Of a DNA stretch of 31,157 bases, positions 27,564 to 31,157 are shown one piece after another. Source of the stretch: Discostella pseudostelligera (taxonomy: Eukaryota > Bacillariophyta > Thalassiosirophyceae > Thalassiosirales > Thalassiosiraceae); assembly GCA_036940085.1 (NCBI GenBank), contig JALLBK010000764.1, positions 1 to 31,157 of the forward strand, written 5' to 3'. The notes under the pieces are model-generated. The model worked only from the letters and a program-made list of their open reading frames with translations. It did not search any database and was not told where the DNA came from. Within the stretch, counting starts at the first letter, position 1. Each line of letters starts with the position of its first letter. The translations under genes were made by a program, and so were the position numbers.

Positions 27564-28171
27564 GTTATTGAATTATTGTTGCTGTAAATGATTTGCCGAG
27601 GAGGCTGGTCTCCTCGTCATGATATTATTATGATGATGAACTAAAATGCAATCATTCTCATTATTCATTATCAATTTTATGGCATGGATGGAGGGATGGA
27701 AGATGCAATGGGATTTTTTGAGAAACTCTGCATTTTTGCATGTGTGTTGGAGAGTTCCGTCGTAGAGGTTGAGCACCCAATTATTGCTGAGAAAGATTCG
27801 CGTAATTTTGAATTTCAAATTTTGTTCAGTTTGGCGATTTATCGCTAAAATGAGCGTTTCGAGGTCTGGCCGTAGGGTGTAGGGAAACCAGCACTGCCAC
27901 GTGGAGAGGATGTTGCAGATGATGTTGAGAGTTGAAGGAACATAAGCTATTGGAGTACGATACTTCCCTTGCAAAGGAATAATACCAGCATTTAATTTAC
28001 TCACTTCAACGGCGCAGAGTGCAAGGATATTGAATTGGCACTGTTTGCACTAGATGTAAGTAGTACGAGTCCGGAATGCTGTGGCATCAATTCTTCACTA
28101 GAGCAGATAGTATGCGTAGTACTGCTATACTAGAGCAGATAGTATGCGTAGTACTGCTATCTAGAATACTA
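27564..28171. other. intergenic between two minus-strand genes
   Basis: These 608 bp hold the promoter of the Thr/Ser-rich gene and the 3' flank of the RNA methyltransferase gene. CACGTG is at 27898-27903, within ACTGCCACGTG, which also occurs at 19843-19853. A perfect 2 x 32-bp duplication is at 28097-28160. A 143-codon minus-strand frame (27573-28004) has no domain support and is not called. Confidence 0.55.
28097..28160. repeat. perfect tandem duplication of 32 bp
   Basis: Two identical 32-bp units (28097-28128 and 28129-28160) start ACTAGAGCAGATAG and end TAGTACTGCTAT. The array ends 11 bp past the stop codon of the RNA methyltransferase gene, so it lies in its 3' UTR. Perfect identity implies a recent event or an assembly artefact. 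Confidence 0.9.
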
Positions 28172-30803
28172 TCACTGTTTGGACAAGAAATGCCACAATA
28201 GAATCCCTCCAGTAACGCTAACATTCAAAGAATCCACTCCTGCTTGTGAAGATGTATCCCTTTCATTATCTTCGTCATCCACTGATGCAAATGCTACACT
28301 ACCACCTGGAATACTGACGAATCCAGTGCATGCACGTGCTACCAGTGTACGCAATCCTCGACCTTTGAATGTGCAAAAACAAATAAAGGGTGCATTGGTT
28401 GTGTGTTGAGTAGGTGCACATTCCATTTCTTCAATGATATTCACTCACCTTCCGAACCGAGGACCAGAATTGTAGGATGTCCGGTTTCTACTTCATCAAG
28501 TTCATGATATTGTTGCTGCATTTTCTGCTGCTGATTGATCGGTGCATCTTCCGTCGAATAATCATTGTTGTCATTGTCACCAAGATCCCAACTATTAGCA
28601 TTGGCGTCAACTTCTTCGTCATCATCAAACTTACTATTACCATCTCGCCCAACACTGTCGGCTTCTGCGGCTGCAGCACCCAATATACTCCATCCATCAT
28701 CCTTGGCATTGTTCAACAATTTTGGTAAGTTCATAGTGGAGTAGATGTTCATGAACTCCAGTGCACCGGCACTTGCGGCACTGGAGTTCGAGAGTGCGTT
28801 TGTAGAGAGTCGCGAAAGGTGGTGAGGTACGCAAAATGTTGGAGCACCAGAAATAATGAACGAATGTAACTTCTCTCACCTAACAGTGGGTGATAGTGGT
28901 GATGAGTTTTTCGAGCACACTAGTATTCCAACTTTACCCCTTCTCCTTCCATTGTCATCATCAATGCTGCTGTGATAATCATTATCATCGGCAATAATTC
29001 CAGCTCCACGACCCAAGAAGTATGCAGATCGAAGAAGAGCACCTGGAAACGCAAGCAAAACATGAAGATGAAAAGAGAATCACATGAGGTGTCATTTGCA
29101 CATTCAATGATTGATTACGCCCATTCTGGAACAATGATGTGCAACCGGAACAATGCAAAACACAGGCTGCACTCACCAAGATTTTGTGGATCCACAACCT
29201 CATCCAATGCCAACCACAGCGATGGGTTTCCATCCTTCGTAGACGGTAACGGTAACTTCCTCACGGGTTCAAAATCCAATCTACCACAACGCAGTACAAA
29301 TCCCTGATGTGGACGATTGCCCGACAATGTATTCAGTACACCCTTATCCACTTCTACTATTGGCAGCTGATCATCATTGCCATCGATGATGTAACTTTGG
29401 GCAAGCGTGATAATCTCCGAGGATGCCTCCTTCTTGGCATTGCTACGACCCGATCTTCGATTATTGTTTCTGCTGATCCTTAGATTGCTAAGATTGTGCA
29501 TGTCAAGCATACCCTCCTGGACAAAGAGGTGGGGAGATAATTTCGCCTCTGGTTTCACAGTCTTTGTCATTGGCCTGTCGTTATCATACTTGCCATCGCC
29601 GACAACATTCTCATCGTCGTCATCATCAAAGCCATCCACAAGCTCCAATAGACGTTTGCGATTCTCAGCTTCATCATCACTGTCACTGTCGGAAGAAGAT
29701 AGATTGCGTACATTGGCCTTGAGAGCATTCAATACCGGTGCAATTCCATAGAGATGTTCATATCCTGCATTTTCGATTGCCTTGAGATTGATCTTCCCTA
29801 ATAATGTGGATGCGCCAAATGCTCCCGTTGCAGTAGAAGTGGGTGATGTTGCATCTCCCTGACGTCCTCGTCCTTTCTCTCTAGCGCCAAAGGCCTCGTC
29901 TCTGGCGTATCTGCCTCCTCCTCTGTCACTAAACCTCACCCTTCCTCTACCACCACCATCCCTTGAAAAGTCACTTCTCCCTCCTCTCCCTCGCCCTCGC
30001 CCTCCTCTTCCTCCTCCGCCATCACCTCTTTCTCGGAATGTATCTTCTCCTCCTCTCCTGACTTCCCGAAATCTATCTCTACCCCCAGCAGCAGCAGCGC
30101 CGCCACCACCTCTTCGTGAAAAGGAATCATTATTACTTCGAAAGTTATCATCATTGTCGTCATCGTACCATCCGTTACTGCTCGAGACTTTTCTTCCTCT
30201 TTCTTGCCGTTGTTGTTGTTGTTGCTGCACAACATCGCTGTCATCGTCATCGTACCAGCTTCCACCTCCACCTCCTCCTCCACTGCTACCACCACTACCT
30301 GCATCAGTGGCAGCTGCACCGCCGCCACGACGAGCAGGACGCAATTGCCTATCACTGCCACCATCAGAGGAAGAGGAGAATTTGGATGAAGGACTTGGAA
30401 TCTTGGGTTGTTGTAGGGATGATGATGAATTCTCTTCACCCCACATTACCATAAATGATGATTTGGAATGATACATTCTACTTCTACTATTGGCAGTTGA
30501 TCTCTTGCTACCAAAATGTCTAGTGTATGCATTCGATTTTGACATCGTCATTGATGTTGATGTTGAAGATGACCGAATGATGAAGGCAGTAGAGGCAGGA
30601 TAGAATGGCAAGCGACAATTGTGAATATACTGCCGCTGCACTGCCGCTACTGCTACTACGAATGTTGTTGCTGATGGAGAGGTTGATTGGACCATCATTC
30701 TCGATGCCGATAATAGAATCATCATTGCGATGGCAGCTGCGATCAATTTATTTGATGACAATGATACTGGTGATAATGGTAACCGTGACGGCCGTTCCCT
30801 CAT
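28172..30803 (-). CDS. SpoU/TrmH family 2'-O-ribose RNA methyltransferase (RlmB/Mrm1 type)
   Basis: Exons are 30803-29177, 29042-28880, 28780-28449 and 28362-28172. Introns are 29043-29176, 28781-28879 and 28363-28448, all GTGAG...AG. The product is 770 residues. The family uses S-adenosylmethionine to methylate a ribose 2'-OH in large-subunit rRNA. The SpoU substrate-binding domain begins at HLYGIAPVLNALKAN (about 346-360). Catalytic motifs follow across splice joins: LDEVVDPQNLGALLRSAYFLG (motif 1, about 534-553), PTVSAASAGALEFM, ILVLGSEGRGLRTLVARAC (motif 2, about 700-718), and VDSLNVSVTGGILLWHFL (motif 3, near the end). Motifs look intact. Residues about 130-330 form an Asp/Trp and Arg/Gly-Gly-rich extension. 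Start choice is uncertain: ATG 30803 gives a hydrophobic signal-like N-terminus (KLIAAAIAMMILLSAS) with a later ATT-FVV that could be a plastid motif; ATG 31106 would translate promoter-like repeats. Plastid or mitochondrial location is likely. Confidence 0.9.
28753..28789. repeat. perfect 12-bp inverted repeat spanning a 3' splice site
   Basis: GAACTCCAGTGC (28753-28764) and GCACTGGAGTTC (28778-28789) are exact reverse complements with a 13-nt loop. On the minus-strand transcript the intron's terminal CAG (28783-28781) lies inside one arm, and the other arm is in the exon encoding GALEF. Confidence 0.85.
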
Positions 30804-30809
30804 TTTATA
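30801..30809 (-). promoter_or_regulatory. TATA-like element overlapping the chosen methyltransferase ATG
   Basis: The minus strand reads TATAAAATG, so the TATA-like sequence runs into ATG 30803. If it is a true TATA box, transcription would start near 30775 and translation at ATG 30725 (MMILLSAS), giving a 744-residue product. Confidence 0.3.
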
Positions 30810-31157
30810 CGACAGTGGGAGAGCGCTAGGATAGGGCGGTCTGCATGCCATGAGGTGCCGAGCTTGGTCATGTGGGTGGACGACGATACTGACGCTGGCG
30901 GAAATGGTGATGGCTGCATCTGCATGGTGGTTCGATTCGATGGTGATGGTGATGACAGTATTAGTTTTTGGCGGGAGAGGGTGACGGACAGAGAAGATAA
31001 TATTATGGTGCACCGGTCGACGGACGGACAGAGAAGATGAATGGTGCATCGCTCGGTCGATCAGAGAGGGGAGTCTCCCGCCAAAAAATATCTGCCGCCG
31101 TGACATCCCGCCATTTCTGGCAGCGATCGCAGAAAGATACTTGAGAAAATTTGAAAT
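30804..31157. promoter_or_regulatory. upstream region of RNA methyltransferase gene
   Basis: The last 354 bp contain the inverted TTTTTGGCGGGAGA pair, a 40-bp tandem repeat and a third TCCCGCCAT (31106-31114). An open frame continues through to ATG 31106 but translates repeats and is disfavoured as coding. Confidence 0.5.
30965..31088. repeat. inverted TTTTTGGCGGGAGA pair bounding a 40-bp tandem repeat
   Basis: TTTTTGGCGGGAGAG (30965-30979) and TCTCCCGCCAAAAAA (31074-31088) are inverted copies. Between them a 40-bp unit repeats twice: GACGGACAGAGAAGAT at 30983-30998 and 31023-31038, each followed by ATGGTGCA and later GGTCGA. No clear target-site duplication flanks the element. Confidence 0.65.

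Noticed and set aside
27573..28004. 143-codon minus-strand frame before the Thr/Ser-rich gene
   Set aside because: Composition is unlike the neighbours, no recognisable domain, and it ends 10 bp before the next ATG, where a 5' UTR is expected.
30804..31106. Use of ATG 31106 as start of the RNA methyltransferase
   Set aside because: It would translate a 40-bp tandem repeat and inverted promoter boxes; signal-like sequence begins only at 30803.
1..31157. tRNA, rRNA or CRISPR arrays
   Set aside because: No T-arm plus acceptor pairing, no rRNA blocks and no repeat-spacer array were seen on either strand by eye.

Overview
The window reads as nuclear DNA of a photosynthetic stramenopile, most likely a centric diatom. 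Four things point there: short GT-AG spliceosomal introns (84-214 nt) in conserved genes; two proteins whose N-termini look like a signal peptide ending at a diatom-type ASAFAP cleavage motif (TTG-FTLP and CHAA-FVVP); a plastid DUF4079 protein; and many long low-complexity proteins rich in Q, N, S, D, H and G. The diatom call is inference; no rRNA or organelle marker is present.

Layout. 98-2314 (+) is a 738-aa low-complexity protein with a short repeated basic motif. It converges on 3108-7764 (-), a four-exon, 1456-aa coiled-coil protein with a 30-nt microexon and a stop-free intron. 8615-9791 (-) is a two-exon plastid DUF4079 membrane protein. 10408-11280 (-) is a 290-aa protein with plastid-type targeting. 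11628-12083 (+) is intronless 40S ribosomal protein eS19. 12084-15564 is gene-poor and repeat-rich.

15565-17937 (+) and 20498-23245 (+) encode two large disordered proteins that share an FxKRxxxxWTYA-type domain, on either side of an NmrA-like NAD(P)-binding protein at 18575-19531 (+). 23438-25857 (-) is a three-exon BT1 (folate-biopterin transporter) family protein. 26451-27563 (-) is a Thr/Ser-rich protein of unknown function. 28172-30803 (-) is a four-exon SpoU/TrmH 2'-O-ribose RNA methyltransferase (RlmB/Mrm1 type) with a long Gly/Arg-rich N-terminal region.

The genes do not form one pathway; they are ordinary neighbours in a compact eukaryotic genome. Two signals run across the window. 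The first is a recurrent TTTTGGCGGGA (E2F-like) box found in most intergenic regions, singly, as inverted pairs, or in a 30-bp-spaced array. The second is the domain shared by the 790-aa and 915-aa proteins; the 790-aa protein also carries a Cys/His-GGW-CPxC motif. These are the best candidates for undescribed biology. Exon coordinates come from splice consensus and reading frame alone, with no transcript evidence.
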